Below, piece after piece: positions 7,496 to 21,300 of a stretch of 33,970 bases of DNA (position 1 is its first letter; each line of letters opens with the position of its first letter). Made by a program: the position numbers and the translations under genes. The stretch is taken from NCBI GenBank assembly GCA_026224875.1, contig JAMFRU010000052.1, positions 1 to 33,970 of the forward strand, written 5' to 3'. This stretch comes from Acidocella sp. (GTDB lineage: Bacteria; Pseudomonadota; Alphaproteobacteria; Acetobacterales; Acetobacteraceae). Under the pieces are notes generated by a model that did not search any database, had not been told where the DNA came from, and saw only the letters and a list, made by a program, of their open reading frames with translations.

Positions 7496-9114
7496 CAGAA
7501 TTCCACCCAGACCCGGAATTCCACCCGCGGCTGGCCCGCCTTGGTGGCAACCGAGGTGACCAGCGGTAACGCCACATCCACCTGTCCGTTCAAATGATCG
7601 ATCAGCTCGATATTCGTGCCGATACCGACACTGGCCAGGTCGAAGATCGCCTGCTGCTCGGGCAGTGGATCCAATGCCGTCAGCTCGCCGCCTTCCGCGA
7701 AGGTGAAGAAGCGCCAGCTGTCGACCTTCGGTCCCAGCAGATGGCCCAGCGACGGCGTGCGCAGCTCGACGGAGCCGAGGATCGCATCATCTCCCAGCAC
7801 TTCGGATTCCAGATAGCCGCGCACCGTATCCTGGCCGCCGCCGGAAAATTCCTCGCTATTGGCCAGCGGCTCGTTAGATACCTGGCCCTGCGCCCTGCCG
7901 AAGAGTTCAAACCCCTTCGGCAGCTCCTGCGTGCGTGTCAGATTCATGCGCAAATAGAAGAAACCCCCTTCAGCATCGAAGCGCTTGGCATCGAACGCAT
8001 CGGGATTGCTGCCAAAGCCGCGTATGGAAAAAGTCGGTGTCAGGTCGAGATGCGTCTGCGCATTGTTACCCTGCCAGGAGGCACTGTAGGTCGCCGAGAT
8101 GGGATAATAGGTGAGCGGTGTGGCACCGGTGCTGCCGTTCAGTATGACGTCCTGGTCGAAATGCTTGTAATCTACGCCAGCACTCAGCGTATCGTAAAAT
8201 CCGGCGGCACCTGGCAGGGTCGCGATGCCGCGCACACCCACCACCTGCCCCTTGCCGACCACGTTGATGGCGCCGACGGTGGACACGTTGCTGTTCGAAA
8301 CCAGCCCGTAGAGCAGCAGCGTCAGCCAGTCCGCATCCGGCACCCGCGCCAGATAGGAGCCTGAAAATACCAGGGCGTTGCTCGGGTCCTGCGGTGCCGT
8401 CTGAAAATTGAAGCTGATCGTGTCGCCGCGCTGCCAGAGATTATCGTATGTCAGCGAACCGTTGATGCGCAGGGGCGTGGTGCTCTGGCTGTAGCGGTTG
8501 TCCATTTCCAGCGTCGCATGCAGCGGCAACTGATCCTTCACGTTCAGGTCCACATCCACGGTGCGCGGTACCGCACCGGCGCGCAGCGCGGGTACCACCT
8601 GCCGGTCCGGCCAGCTGTTCAGAACCACGAGATCATGCGGAATCTTCTTGAAATTCGGCACCTGGCCGGGCGCCAGGGATGGTGCTTGCTCTTTGATCTT
8701 CGCCAGGGAGAAATAGCGCGAGCCTTTGACGTGCAGCCGCCCAATCGGCTCTTCCACCACCTGCAGAATCACCACCCCCCCGGTCACATGCTGCGGCGGT
8801 ATTTCCACCGCGACCGTCTGGTAACCTTTCTGGACGAAGGCCTTCTGCAAGGCCGCGCGCGCCGCATTAACGCTGGCAACGGTTTGCCCCGGTCCGAGAT
8901 ACGGCGCGATCGCCGCATAGGCCTCGTCCTCCGATAGCAGGTGATTGCCCCGCACGGCATATTCGTCGATCTCCAGCGTCTGGCCGCCGGCCACCGCCGG
9001 TGGGGCAGGATTGGCGGCATGTGCTTGCGAAATGGCGGCGGCGGAAAAAACCATGTTCAGAACGGCAATCACGCCATGGCGCAACCGCCGCTGGGCGGCA
9101 GGCTGCATACGCAT
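7495..9114 (-). CDS. Two-partner secretion outer-membrane transporter (TpsB, ShlB/FhaC/HecB family)
   Basis: About 539 residues from this start. After the signal peptide (RHGVIAVLNMVFSAAAISQAHA), a POTRA domain begins LEIDEYAVRGNHLLSEDEAYAAI and continues to VVILQVVEEPIGRLHVKG. A second POTRA-like part follows (APGQVPNFKKIPHDLVVLN), then a 16-strand-type barrel starting near PLHATLEMDNRYSQS. The family hallmark VRGY is present (GGQDTVRGYLESE, about residues 427-439), and the chain ends with a C-terminal Phe. It should export the huge TpsA encoded immediately upstream. Start choices are the ATG at 9114 (GGAA upstream, good signal peptide), ATG 9153 (next to AAAGGTGGA) or GTG 9177; 9114 is preferred on signal-peptide fit. 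Confidence 0.9.
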   Translation of the reverse strand: MRMQPAAQRRLRHGVIAVLNMVFSAAAISQAHAANPAPPAVAGGQTLEIDEYAVRGNHLLSEDEAYAAIAPYLGPGQTVASVNAARAALQKAFVQKGYQTVAVEIPPQHVTGGVVILQVVEEPIGRLHVKGSRYFSLAKIKEQAPSLAPGQVPNFKKIPHDLVVLNSWPDRQVVPALRAGAVPRTVDVDLNVKDQLPLHATLEMDNRYSQSTTPLRINGSLTYDNLWQRGDTISFNFQTAPQDPSNALVFSGSYLARVPDADWLTLLLYGLVSNSNVSTVGAINVVGKGQVVGVRGIATLPGAAGFYDTLSAGVDYKHFDQDVILNGSTGATPLTYYPISATYSASWQGNNAQTHLDLTPTFSIRGFGSNPDAFDAKRFDAEGGFFYLRMNLTRTQELPKGFELFGRAQGQVSNEPLANSEEFSGGGQDTVRGYLESEVLGDDAILGSVELRTPSLGHLLGPKVDSWRFFTFAEGGELTALDPLPEQQAIFDLASVGIGTNIELIDHLNGQVDVALPLVTSVATKAGQPRVEFRVWVEF

Positions 9115-9185
9115 CACACGTTCCGGACAATCCTGCGGCGCAGCGCGGTCCATTCCACCTTTGCAGTAACCCAGCACGATTTATA

Positions 9186-9233
9186 TCAACCTCGCTCATT
9201 CTCTGCTGCCCGACGGCACACAATAACACTCAT
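9186..9233 (-). CDS. Possible 15-codon leader ORF before tpsB
   Basis: In the 167-base gap between tpsA and tpsB, an AGGAG lies 7 bases before an ATG at 9233. The reading frame encodes MSVIVCRRAAENERG and stops at 9186-9188, 9 bases before the earliest possible tpsB start. The spacing and ribosome binding site are good, but a short frame of this length could arise by chance. If translated, it could couple or attenuate tpsB translation after the giant tpsA. Confidence 0.25.
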   Translation of the reverse strand: MSVIVCRRAAENERG

Positions 9234-9344
9234 TCGCGAACTCCTGAGCTTTAGACTTCGATTATTGTTTTTGAACAGCCCCCGAATGTGACCGTTCCTG
9301 TAACATTTAATCATGGCGATTGCCGGAACAGAAACGATTTTGTA

Positions 9345-12300
9345 TCATTTTCGTTCCTGCCTCATCGCATCTGCGACCTGCTGTATCTGCGTCGCCGACA
9401 TCGGCCCAAGCCCCAGCACCTGAAACGGACTCCCGTAATCATAGCTGGTTTGAGTTGCAGGTTTTTTGCGTTCGCGCGGCTTTTGCCCCGGTGCATTGGT
9501 GCCGCTGCCGCCACCATAACCCAGGACCTCGACGAGGAAGATGGAGGGCTGATCCGACGGGGCCGGATGCGCCGCCGCTGCTGCCGCCGCCGCTGCCGCC
9601 GCACCGGCGGCATTATTGGCGGAGGACAGCCCGCCGATATCGGGGGCGGCCACGGTCGGCACGCCCGTCGTCGTGCCCTGCACCTCGATATTCGCCGCAT
9701 TCAGCACATGTGCCGCGGCAATGTTCAGATTGCCGGACACGCGGATACCAGCCTCGCCGGCATCCACCGTGCCGACCGGCGCCACCAGGTTGATATTGCC
9801 CGGCAGAATCTGCGGTATCGGATTCAACGTGCCGATGCCGGCCCCCGTGGAGGGCACACTCGGCGACAGGGAAACATTGCCGTAATCGTCGTAAACCCGC
9901 TGCACCGGGGCATAGACGACGGTGGTCTTGGCACCGCGGCCGGCATTGATATCGCCCTGTGCGGACCAGACCAGAACATTGCCGCCGAAGGTGGTGAGCA
10001 CACGGCTTTCGCCCAGCAGAACGCTATCCTGTGCGTAGATATCGATATCGCCGGTGCCCTGCGTAATGAAACCAGCGGAGCCGGGCGGCGTCGCCCCTTC
10101 CACGCCGACAATGGTCTCGCCGCCCGGGGCCAAGGTCTGGATGGCACCGCCGAAATCCGTATGGATGCCGGAGGGGCCGAACAAAGTGATATCGCCGGCA
10201 TAAGTGATGGGCTGGCCGTTGGCGCCGGTGGTGGGAAAGAGTGCCGCGATGGCGTCGCGGCCGAGCGCATAGCTCTTGTAGCGCACGCTGTCAGCTTCGT
10301 TGAATTCGAGGCCGGACTGGTCCAGCATATTGAAATATATGGTCAGCAGGAACAGATTCTGCTGGTCAGACGTGAGCTGCTTGAAACGGGCATAGGCGCC
10401 GGCAGTACTTCCGGTATAGCCGTAATTCGTCTGCAGATAGTTCAGCAGCGCCGCGTCGTTTTCACTGATGATCGCGGCTGCGTCCTGCAAGCCGAGAGTG
10501 CTGTCCGGATCGAGGTAGAGATTTTCGAAGCCGGTATAATCCGGGCCGGTGGTGCCTGTGCCGGCAATCACGGTGATATTGGCACCGCCATCCCGGTTAT
10601 TCGGATTAATATCGAACAGCGGCCCTACGCTTTCGAGCGCGCTGCCCGTGCCGTTTTCGCCGGTTACCGTAACGCCCGGCTCGTAGATACTCCGGCCGGC
10701 CTGCACCAGCAGCGAACCGGGGCCGGCAATGTCGAAACTGCTTTCCAGTATATCCCGGCCGGCGGTGATGCTGGTCACGTCGTTAGGGCCGAGATTGAGA
10801 AACAGGCTGGGCGTCCCCAGCGAGCCGCTGGAGACGATATCGCGCCCGGCGACAACATCGAAGGGCATCGCGGCGATATATTCCCGGTTGCCCCCTTGCA
10901 CCTGCCCGATGTTCAGCCCGACGATGTCGGTGCCGGCCAGGATGGCGGCAGGTGCCTGCCCGTCCTGGTGCAGATCCTCGGTCGGCGTATCGGCCCCGAA
11001 GGTGATGAGCACAAGCCCATTGCCCTGCGCACCGTTGGTATATTCGAACGCGCCGGTGCTGGGATCCGTCACCCGGATCAGCGGATCGAACGGCGTTGCC
11101 TCCACATCTGGATCGGCGCCCGACATGGCGATTGTGGTGCTGCCGTCGGGGTTGGCGGCGGAAGGGGTGGCGAAACCGTAAATGGAGTCTGCGGCCAGCA
11201 GGGCGAGCGTGCCATCCGCCGCTGGTGCCAGTTCGACCGTACCGCCGACAAGATCGATATTGCCGTTTTGCGCCACAACCGAGAGGCTCGGCGGGTAATA
11301 GGTGGTGGACACGATGTTCCTCGGATCCTGATAGGGGGTGATGTCGCCGCCGGCGGAATTCAACGCGACGCTGGTGGCGTCCGACCAGAGCGAGAAGACC
11401 GTTTCGCCGCCGCTGGACTGATCGATGGTCTGCCCATCCGTGGTGAAATCGACCGGTGTGGTATCGACCTGCGGGATGCCAGCGGTCTGTACGGATTGTA
11501 TGCCGGGATTCTCGACATCATTGATCACCAGATCGCCGCGCGTATCGACCGTGACCGTGCCGTCGCCAGGCGCCAGATCGATGCCGTCTGTTACCGTGGC
11601 CAGCTCCGTATCCAGGGCCGCCACGGCGCGCGGGTCATCCCCCAGCGCGTCATCGGCCTGGTAGGCCGGCACGATCATGCCGATCGAGCCGGCCGTCAGC
11701 GTGGTATCGCCGCGCAAATCCGTGATCAGCCCGCTGGAACCGGTGGTCGTGCTGAGATTGACGGCTTCGCCGACATCGGCGGTCAGATTGCCGCCGCCGG
11801 TCTGCAGCAGCGTACCGTTCGCCAGCACGCGGCCGGTGGAGGCAACGGCGAGGTTGAGGCCGGAGGCATCGCCGCCGGCGCTGAGCGTGAGATTGCCGCC
11901 GCCGAGCGTGCCGATGCCCTGGAAGCCGTCCAGTTGCGGCGAGCCGCCGGTGGGTTCGAGCGCGCCGAACTCCACCCACCAGGCCGCCGCCTGCCCCGCC
12001 CCGCCCTGCAGCCACAGCCAGGAGCCCAGCGCATCCGTATCTGTCCCGCTGGTACCGATGAAGCCGGTCAGATTGCCCTGAGCGCTGACCAGCACATTGC
12101 CGCCGCCTTCCGGATAATTCGCCTGGTAATTCTCCAGCCCAGCGAGCGAGACATAGGTATTGCCAAGCAGCGTGCCGTCCGCACCCAGGCCTTGCGGCAA
12201 CTCAAACGCCGCACTCACCCCCGGCGCCTGCGCACCCGCGGTATAAACGCCGTAATCGGAGTCTTCCGTGATATTGCCGCCGGACATCAGGCTGAGCGAC

Positions 12301-15300
12301 CCCGTGCCGGTGCGGATCACGCTGAAAGCCGGGACCGCCCCCGGCCCGTAATGTGTATCCGCCAGCATCAGATCACCGCCGTCATCCACCGCCGCCAAAG
12401 CGCTTGCCGCTTGCACCGCATGCGTGTCAGCCGCCGCCGTGTTGGCGCCGCTCACCAACCGGATGGACCAGGAGAGATCGCCCGCCGGCAGCAATTGCCC
12501 CAGCGGATAGATCTGGCCTTGGGTGCCGCCAGCCGCCGCGCGGGTGGAAACGCTGGCGCCGCCATTCGCGAAACTGATGTAGCTGTTGCCGGAAATGACC
12601 GAGCCGGGCAGCAGCGTCAGATTCTGCGACAGCACCACCACCGCGCCGGTGAGCGGGGTTCTGTTGTTGCTGGAGGCGATATCGATGGGGATACCGGCCG
12701 GCCAGACCACCGCGGCGACATTCAGCGTGAAGGGGAAACTGCCGTCGGCGGCGATGATTGTGCCGCTCAGCAGTTTTGTTCCGGCCGGGACGAGCTGGCC
12801 GGCGGTGAACAAAGTGACGCCGGCGCGGGAGATATTGCTGGTGGCGATGAAGGCGGCGCTGGTGGTCTGGGTGGCGCCGGCAAGGGTCAAGGCCACCGGC
12901 GCCACGGCGCCGCTCTCGAACACGCCGGCGCTGACCGGCACGGCATAATTGAGGCTGCTCCCCTCCTGCGCGATGGCCGAGCCCAGGGCCAGGGTAACGC
13001 TCACAGGCACCACGGTGGCCTGGAGGTTGGGGGCGGCACCCGCAGAGAGTACCCAGCCGCTGGCATAGCTGGTGCCTGCATCGCTGACCGGCGGGCTGAA
13101 GCCGTCTGTGATGCTGCCGTAGACATTCAGATTGCCGCCGGCGCGGATGACCACCACGCCGGGCTCGCCGGAGCCGTAAGCCGCGGGGTTGACCTGCAGC
13201 CCGTACCCCGCGGGATCGGAATAGCGGTAGCCGGACAGATCGAGATCGCCCTGCACGGTGAGGTCGCCATCCGCCGTGGCGCTGGTGATTTGCACGCCAG
13301 GGCGGAAATGCAGGACGGAGTCATAGGCGGCCAGCCCGCTTAGCCGGCTGGCGAGGTCGGTATTGGCGGCGGCGGCGGCCATATAGGGCAGCGTATCGTT
13401 GGTGTTGATCTGGTTCAGATAGGCCTGGGTGATCAGCGCATCCGGCGCGCCGGATGCCGTGCCGGCCGTATCGGCCAGGCCGTTGTAGGTGGCGAAGGCG
13501 TTGACCGCGATGCTTGCCGCCCCGCTGATGTTCAGCCCGGTGCCGGTGCTGATATCGGCATCGCCGGCAGTATTGCCGCCGAGCCGCGGCACGTTCAGCT
13601 CCAGATCGCCGCGCGCCACATTGTCGGCGGAGGTCATGTCGATGCTGGCGCCGGACTGCAGCGTCAGCGCGCCATCCGAGGTGGTGAGGCTGACCTCCGG
13701 CGTGTTCGCGGCGGCGATCGGCTGGCCATAGCTGTCGGTCTGCAGCACGCGCCCTTCGGCCGCCAGCACCGCGCCGGACGCCAGGGTCAGGCCGTTCCCG
13801 GCCGCCAGGCTGATGCTGCCGGCGCCGCCGAAGCTGGCATCGATCGTGCCGTCGACGGTTAGGCTGCCGTTATCGACCGAGACGCTGATATTCTGCGCCT
13901 CGACGCCATTCCCAATGGTGAGATTGCCCTGCTCGATCTCGAAGGAACGTGCGTCGAAGAAGCCGCCATTATCGAGGGAAGTGTTCAACGCCGTGAAATC
14001 CGGGACGGTCTGCGCACGCAGCGTGAACGAGCCGGATGTATCGGCAGCGGGGGCGCTCCCGTTCAGCGTGCCGTCCAGCGTCACGATACCGGCCCCGGGT
14101 GCCTCCGCCGTCAACGCGACCGAACCCGCATCGCTGCCTGCGGCCGAGACGTCGATGACCGACCCGGCCGCCTGGGTGATGTTTCCGGCGGAGGTTTCGG
14201 CCACCAGGCTGCCGCCGGCGCCATAGGTAGTGCTGCCAAGAACATTGCTGACATCGCCCTTGAGATCGAAATTCGCGGCGGCGCCGAGCGTGATATCGCC
14301 GGTTGACTGCAGGTCGAGCTTGCCGCTGGGCAGGATCACCGCGCTGTCGATATTTTCCGAAGCGGCAGTCAGGTCGATTTCCGCCCCGGCTGCATTGGCG
14401 GCAAGCGACGTTGCGGGTGCGGCACCCGCCGGTGCGGCGATGTTCAGCGCGCCGCCCGCGGTGAACGCCATGCTCGCCTCATCCGCGCCGGTCAGCAGTG
14501 GCGTATTGAGGTTCAGCACACCGCCCGTCCCCGCCGCGCCATATTGCGTCTGGCTCTGGTACACGGCCAGCGCACCCTGGTTATTGGCGGTGATCTCCGT
14601 CGTGGCATTCAGGTTGACGGTGGCGAAACCAAGCGTGAGCCGGTCGAGCGGCACGTCGCGGGCCGGCTCGTCCAGGTCGGAATAGCCGAAGACGATCGTA
14701 CCGGCATCGAAATCGAGCGTGCCGTCACCGGCGTAACCCGGCCCGTTCGCCAGCACGGCACCTGGTGCGCCGGATGCCCCGGAGGCCAGCTCGCCATTCC
14801 AGACGATGGTGCCGGCGCTGATCGTCGCGACATCGCCTGCCGAACCGAAACCGTAGATCGCAGGGCTGTCGATCACCAGCTGGACGTTGCTGCCGCTGAG
14901 ATCGAGCGAGGTGGTGCCAAAGAAATTCAGCGATTGCGACGCCGAAAGAGCCAATATCCGCGTGGCGGGCACACCGGCTCCGGGCACACCCGCGGTCAGC
15001 CGCTGCAGCACGGCCGGCGTCAAGCTCAGCCCCGCGACGGAAGCCGCACCGGCCGCGGCCGGGTCGCCGATATTGATCTCCGGCACGGAAAGGTCGAGAT
15101 AGGCGGCACCATAATTCGCATCCAGCCCGATGTTCACCGCAGCGCCGGTGGAGAGGATAATCGACCCGTCCGTATAGACCGTTGCGCCGTTGGCGATGGT
15201 GATCGGGCCGCCACTCGCGCTGCTGGTGTTCGTATAGGTGATATAGCCGTTGCCGACATCCAATATGCTGCCGCCACCATTCGTATATGGTCCGGCGTTG

Positions 15301-18300
15301 CTGGAATCGATCGGCAGGCTGCCCTGGCCCAGCGTATCGATCTCTGAGCCATCCTCCAGCGTGATGCCGCCGCTGGTGCTGGTCGAGGTCAGGATCACGC
15401 GCGCCGCCGCCACGGTGGCGCCCGGGTCCAGCGTGATACCCGCGGCTTTGATTTCCAGAATCTGCGGCGCGAAAGCGTCGATTGCCGCGGCGCTCAGGGC
15501 CGCCACACCAGCCTCGGGATCCGGCGCCGTGGCACCATCGATCGAGAGGTCGCCGCTACTGTTGATCTGCACGGTGCCGCCGACACCGCCGCTGGCCGGC
15601 ACGAAGGAGGTGACACCGGCATCACTGAGTTCAGCCGTGTCTAGGGCTGGAATGTTCAGCACCAGACGGCCGGCATCTTCCGGCAGTTGCGGACGATTGG
15701 CGCCGAACTGCGCGGCATCGGCCACCAGGAAGTCGCTGTAACTCTCGGTGTCGTAATCGGCGTAATTCTGCACGGTCGCGGCCGGGGTGATGGTGAAACC
15801 GGTGGGCAGGCTGCTTGCGACATTGGTGTTGACCACGCCCGTCTGGCCGGCGACCACATAGGAGCCGTTCGGCAGGGCCACGACCGGGGCGGCGGCGAGA
15901 TTGGCCGCACCGTCGAATTCCACGCGGTAGCCGCCCTGGCTCAGCGCATAGGAGGCCGGCAGCAGCGTGTAGCGTCCGGCGGGCAAGCCCGGAACGCCTG
16001 CGGGAATGATGATCTGCTCGCCGACCGCCGGCGTCGACCCTGTGGCGCCTGTCTCCGTATTATCCTGCACCGGCGCCACTTCCGGCTGCCCCCCGGCGAC
16101 GATGGCATAGACCGGATCCGCACTCAGCGTCGGCTGGGTGACGCCGCCCGACGCGCCGTCCTCCAGCAGCGGCGAGACCAGCACGTCGGTCGAGCCGCCC
16201 TCGCCGCTGATAAAACCCTCGCCGGCGAGGTTGCCGCCGCCGTCGAGGTCGAGCGTGGCGCCTGGCGAGACGTTGATCTGTTGCGCACCGAGCGTGATCG
16301 TTCCGGGCTGTACGGCCGTGCCGCTCGCCAGCGTAACGGCATTCAACCCGTAAATAGTGCTGTTGCCGATCGTGGCAGCCCCGCCGTTGACGTCATAGGT
16401 GACGCCATCCGTCGTGCCGCCATAGGGGATGGTCAGCCCGGCGGCGCTGACCGAGGTAAAGCTGCCCGGCAGCAGTTCGATCGTCGCCAACGGATCGCCT
16501 GAGACAGAGACGCCAAATGTGTTCCCGGGGAGTACATTACCAATCAGCGACAACGCGCCGAAGGTGATGTTGCCGAGCGGGTTCCAGACCACCCCGCTAT
16601 CGGCGATGGTGGCGGCATCGAAGGCGATGCTGCCCTGGATGTCATCGGGTGCCACCGGGTCGTTGCCCACCGGCTGGCTGATGGTCAGCACGCCGCTGGG
16701 CAGGAACGTGCCCGTGGCGCCGGAAAGCGCAGGATCGTAACCGGCAAGGACGAAGGCCGTAGCGCCATTCGCAGCGGTCGAATAGATGACGCTGGCGCTG
16801 AGATTGACATTGGCCGTGCTGATCAACGTCGTCAGCGCTGCCGTTTCGCCCGGTCCGCTCCCCGCGAGGAACCGCATGTCGCCAGTGCTGTCGAGATTGA
16901 CGTTGGAGAAGCCGCTCAGATCCTGTGTGACCGTGCCCGCGCCGGCCGTCTCGGTCTCGATGCCACCGAAGCTGACCGCACCCGAAAGGTCGATCAGCCC
17001 TGCGTCCACGGTGAACGAGCCGCTTGAATTCACCATTGAATAGCCGGTGACGGCCTGCTCCGTGATGCTATTAGAATTCGCCGCATTGACGGCCTCATTG
17101 CCGATCAGCACGACATGCGGGGCCGCTAGCACGACCGATCCATCCCCGGTGCTCTCCGCGATCCGGCCCTGGGCGAGGGTGATGGATTGCGCCGCCGTCA
17201 GCGTCACGTCACCCTGGAACATGAAGACGTCGTTGGCCGAGAAGGAGAGCGTGCCAAAGCCGCCGGCATTGATTTGTGCGGCGCTGATCTGGCCCGTGCC
17301 GCGGAGGAGCGCGGCATCGGCAACGCCCGGTGTGAGGTCCGCGGGCAATGCCGGGGCGGTGTCCGCCTGGGTGATGGTGAGGATGCGCGGCGCATCGGGC
17401 AGGTTCTGCGCATTAAGAAGCCCGTCCGTGTCCAAAGTGAGGGACAATGAACCGCCGGCGGCCCCGGCGCCGCCCGCGGGCGCCAGCATACCGCCGTACA
17501 GGAACAGCCCGTTCTGGGATCCCAGCACGATGCTGCCGCCCGTGCCGGCAAGCTCGATCGGCTGCTCGGCCGGCGTGCCCTCGGCCCGCGCCGGCGCAGG
17601 GTTGGCCAGCGGCGGCGGCAGCTCCACGGCGGAGGACCCCGCAGCATCGAGCACCGCGCCGGTCTCGGTGATGATCACCGCTTGGTTACCGGTGATGTCG
17701 ATCGTGCCGCCGGACGGGGCGATGGCGATGCTGTCACCGGCGGCATTGCTCGCCGTGAACGGCGCGGCCGCCGTGTTGAGCTGGCTGGCGGCACCTAGCC
17801 AGACCGACAAAATCTGCCCGTCCGCATAGGTGGTGACCGGGATGACGCTGGTGATCGTGGCATTGTCGGTGATATCGATCGCCCCGCCCGGCGCCGTCAA
17901 ATCGCCGTCGATGGTCATCTGGCCGTCGCCGGTCAGGGTAATCGCCTGTTTCGGATCGACCGTAATGGAGGCTCCGGCGGGGATGTCGAGAGACCCCGTC
18001 GAATTCAGGGTCAGGCTGGCGCCTGGGCGCTGGCTGATGCTGGTGAGCTGCGTGTTGGCGGTATAGAGCGGCAATAGCGTCAGCGTGGCACCTGCCGATG
18101 TCTCTCCGCCGGTCGGCACCAAAGCGCTGGTGCCGGTGAACTGCTCGGTGGGCTCCAGCACGGCAATGGACGTATCCGGGGCGATGCTGATCTGGCCGTT
18201 CAGCGTATAGGACGAGAAACCGGCATCGAAGAAATCCGGCTGCAGCGTAACGGCCGCGGCATCGGCGGTGGCCGCGAAGCTGCCGATCCATATGTTCGGC

Positions 18301-21300
18301 GCATCGAGCGTGAGGGCGCCGCCGGCGGAAAAGCCGGTGCTCTCCAGCGTCCCGCCCAGCAGCAGATCGCCTGTTTCAGGCAAAGCGCTGTCCAGATTGA
18401 CCAGGGAGAGCGATATATTACCCCCCGCCCCGCCGGTGCGCGCGCCGTTCTGCGCAATCGCGGCGCCCGCGGAAGCATCAATCACGCTGCCCGTATCAAG
18501 CTGGAGATTGGTGGCCGAAATCAGCGACACGGCGCCGCCATTGGCGAAGGCGGCATCGTCCGGCCCTGCCGGGTCCGCAGTCATATTGGTCCATACGCCC
18601 GCGGTGTCGATCGCAGCCCCGTTGGCCAGCACGACATCGCCGGTCACCGCCGTCACGGGGTCCGCCAGCACGGTTTGCGTGGTCTCATCGACATTGCCGG
18701 CGTTGACGGTGCCGGAGGGCGCGGTGATGCCGGCCGCGATCGTAACCGCCGAGCCGGACAGGCTGACGCTGGCACCTGCAGCCAGGGTGAGCGGCGCCGT
18801 CACCCCGACCGAACCTTCGGTCAGCACATCCAGCCCGCCGAGATTTGCCTGGCTGATTGCGGCGGCATCGAAATCGCTGGTGCCGGTGAGATCATCGGGG
18901 ATGCTGCTGCCCACCGCCAGGCTATCGGCGGCATCCACCGCACCTGTGGCGCCGGTGAAGTCGACGTTTGTCGTGACGGGACCGCCATTGCCGGCGGCAT
19001 CGTCAAGCACCAGCGCGCCTGGCTCGGCGACGATATTCTGCGCCAGCAGATAGGGGTCGGTCACGCCGGGCGGCGCGGCACTCGTCTGTTCGGAGCCATT
19101 CACCACGCTGGCGTCGATGGTCCCAGCGAACAGGGAAGTCGGCGAGTCCAGTGTCAGCGTGCCGGCATCGCGCCCTTCGGTATAGCCAGCCTCCTCGATG
19201 GCCGACGGATCGACCAGCGGGTTGGTGTAGACCTCGCCTACGCCCCAGGTCGCGTGATCTTCCAGGAAGCCGTTATAGACACCGGCATAGGTGATATAGG
19301 CGGGAGCTGTGTTGACGTTATAGACCTGCCCGTCCTCGCCCAGCAGATAGCTCTGATTGACCAGCCCGGCCTGGTACTGAATGGCGCCACCATCCATGTT
19401 GAAGACCGAGCCGGTCTGCGCCACAATCGCGCCGGCAGTACCTGTCTGCAGCGTGATGGCCCCGCCGGACGCGGTCCATTCGCCGATTTCATGGCCGGTG
19501 GTGGCGAGATAGCCGGAGACCTCCAGCACGCCGCCTTCGGTATAATCGCGCGCGGTGGCATAGCCGCCCGTGCCGGCCGCGACGGTGCTCAGGTCCCGGG
19601 CGTCGACATAGACCATGCTGTTGTTCAGATTGCCGGTGAGCCGGTTCTGCGCATCGTCGCGCTGCTCGAAGCCCTGGACATTGACCGCGATGTCATTGGC
19701 GGAGACCGGCAGAGCGATGCCGGTGCCGGAAACATCGATGACCGCGCCGCTGTCTGTCTGGATGCGGCTTACCGCGCTGACGGCAACCTGGCCGCCCTGC
19801 GCCATGGTCAGCGCGCCATTCTGGAATTCAACCGAATTGCCGGAGACGATTTCCACCCGCGAATCCTCCTCCTGGTCGGACAGCAGGCTGAGATCGTCAA
19901 AGCCCGGCGTGGCGACGGGGGTTTCCGCCGCCGACTGGGCGATCAGTGTGGCGCGCTGGCTGTCGAGCGCGGTCGCCGTGCTGTTCAGCGCGGGCGCGAC
20001 CATGGTCAGGCTGCCGCCGCCCAGTGTGACATTGCCATAGGGGTCCGATGCCGAGGTCAGCAGATGGATCGTGCCGCGCACCGAGACCGAGGTGGTGGAG
20101 AGCAGCACGCCGGTCTGCGCCACGCTCTCGCCGGCCAGAGTGATGTCGCCGGTATCGGCCGTGATGATGCCGCTATTGCTCACCGTGCCGCTGCCGCCGG
20201 CCAGGCTGCTGCCCTGGCTGTTCAGTTGTGGCGCTACCTCATTACCGCGGGTGGTGGAGGCCAGGTTCGCCGCCGTGCCATAGCCCGGGCGCAGCAGGAA
20301 AGAATCACCGGCGGCAAGCTCAGCCTGCCCATCGGGGGTCGTGATCGTGCCTGCATTGCTGACGCTCGTTCCCATCAGCAGCGCGAAGCCGCCGCCGGAC
20401 GTCACCGTCGTCGGCCCGGTCGTGGCGATCTGCGCCCCCGCCTGCACCGTCACCGCCCCGCCCGCATTGGTGAAGCTCGGGTTGTAACTAATCCCCGACT
20501 GCGTGCTGTAGATGCCGTTGGTCGTGAATTGCGCGTCGCTGATATCCGCCGAGGAAGCGATCAGCGCGCCGACATTGATTTGCGACGTGCCGCCGAAAAT
20601 GATGCCGTTATGATTGATCACATAGACCTGCCCGGCGCCCGCAAGCGCGCCGAGGATCTGGCTGGGCGAGCCGGAAGTGTCTTCGACACGGTTCAGCGCC
20701 ACCTCACCGGCGGTTTGGTTGAACGTCAGCGTGGTGTTTTTGCCGATGTTGAAATTCGTCCAGTTCAACGTCGCATTCGCCGCCGTCTGCTGAATGGTCA
20801 CCGCAGTTTTACCGGCATTCACGGTCTGCACCGGCGTATTGGCGCCAGTCCAGCTGGTGACGGGATTGGCGAGACCGGGGGAAGCCAGGCCACTGTCGGG
20901 CACGAGGCCGCCGGCCTGCAGCCCGTCCGCCACATTCGGCAGAGCCTGCCCCGGATGGGCCGGATCGAGGCCGAGATTATTGGCGCCCGAAACGGCTGTG
21001 GACTGGGCCGCCGCCTGGGCGGCCTGCATCGCCGTGATGGCGCGCGCGGCGGCCGCCAGATCATTCGCGGTCTGCACCGCCTGAACCTGCGTCGCTTGCC
21101 CTGCCGGGAGCGCGGACGAACTTGTTAGGGCCGGACTGCCGGTGGCGGCACTGGTCGCGGCGGTCCCCGGATTGGCCAATGCAGCGAGACCACTGGCCGT
21201 CAGCCCGCCGGCCTGCGCTGGCGCACCCGCGCATAACGCCATGCCCGCAACGATACCCCAGCGCGCCACGCCGCGCGCCGCTTTCGTAAGTCTACCGACG

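Noticed and set aside
7915-7941. CTTCGGC followed by GTGTCAG inside tpsB, plus strand
   Set aside because: Spacing is 13 rather than 15, the second box does not match, and no start follows.
9288-13343. 1351-codon open frame on the plus strand
   Set aside because: It lies opposite tpsA. Its composition (very rich in Arg, Gly, Ala, His, Gln) is that of a shadow frame of GC-rich coding DNA, with no domain and no ribosome binding site.
15635-15641. Isolated GTGTCTA on the plus strand inside tpsA
   Set aside because: No CTTCGGC box lies 15 bases upstream, so it is not counted as a fourth motif copy.
18675-21128. 817-codon open frame on the plus strand
   Set aside because: Same pattern as above: antisense shadow of the repeat-rich tpsA gene, with no recognisable motif.
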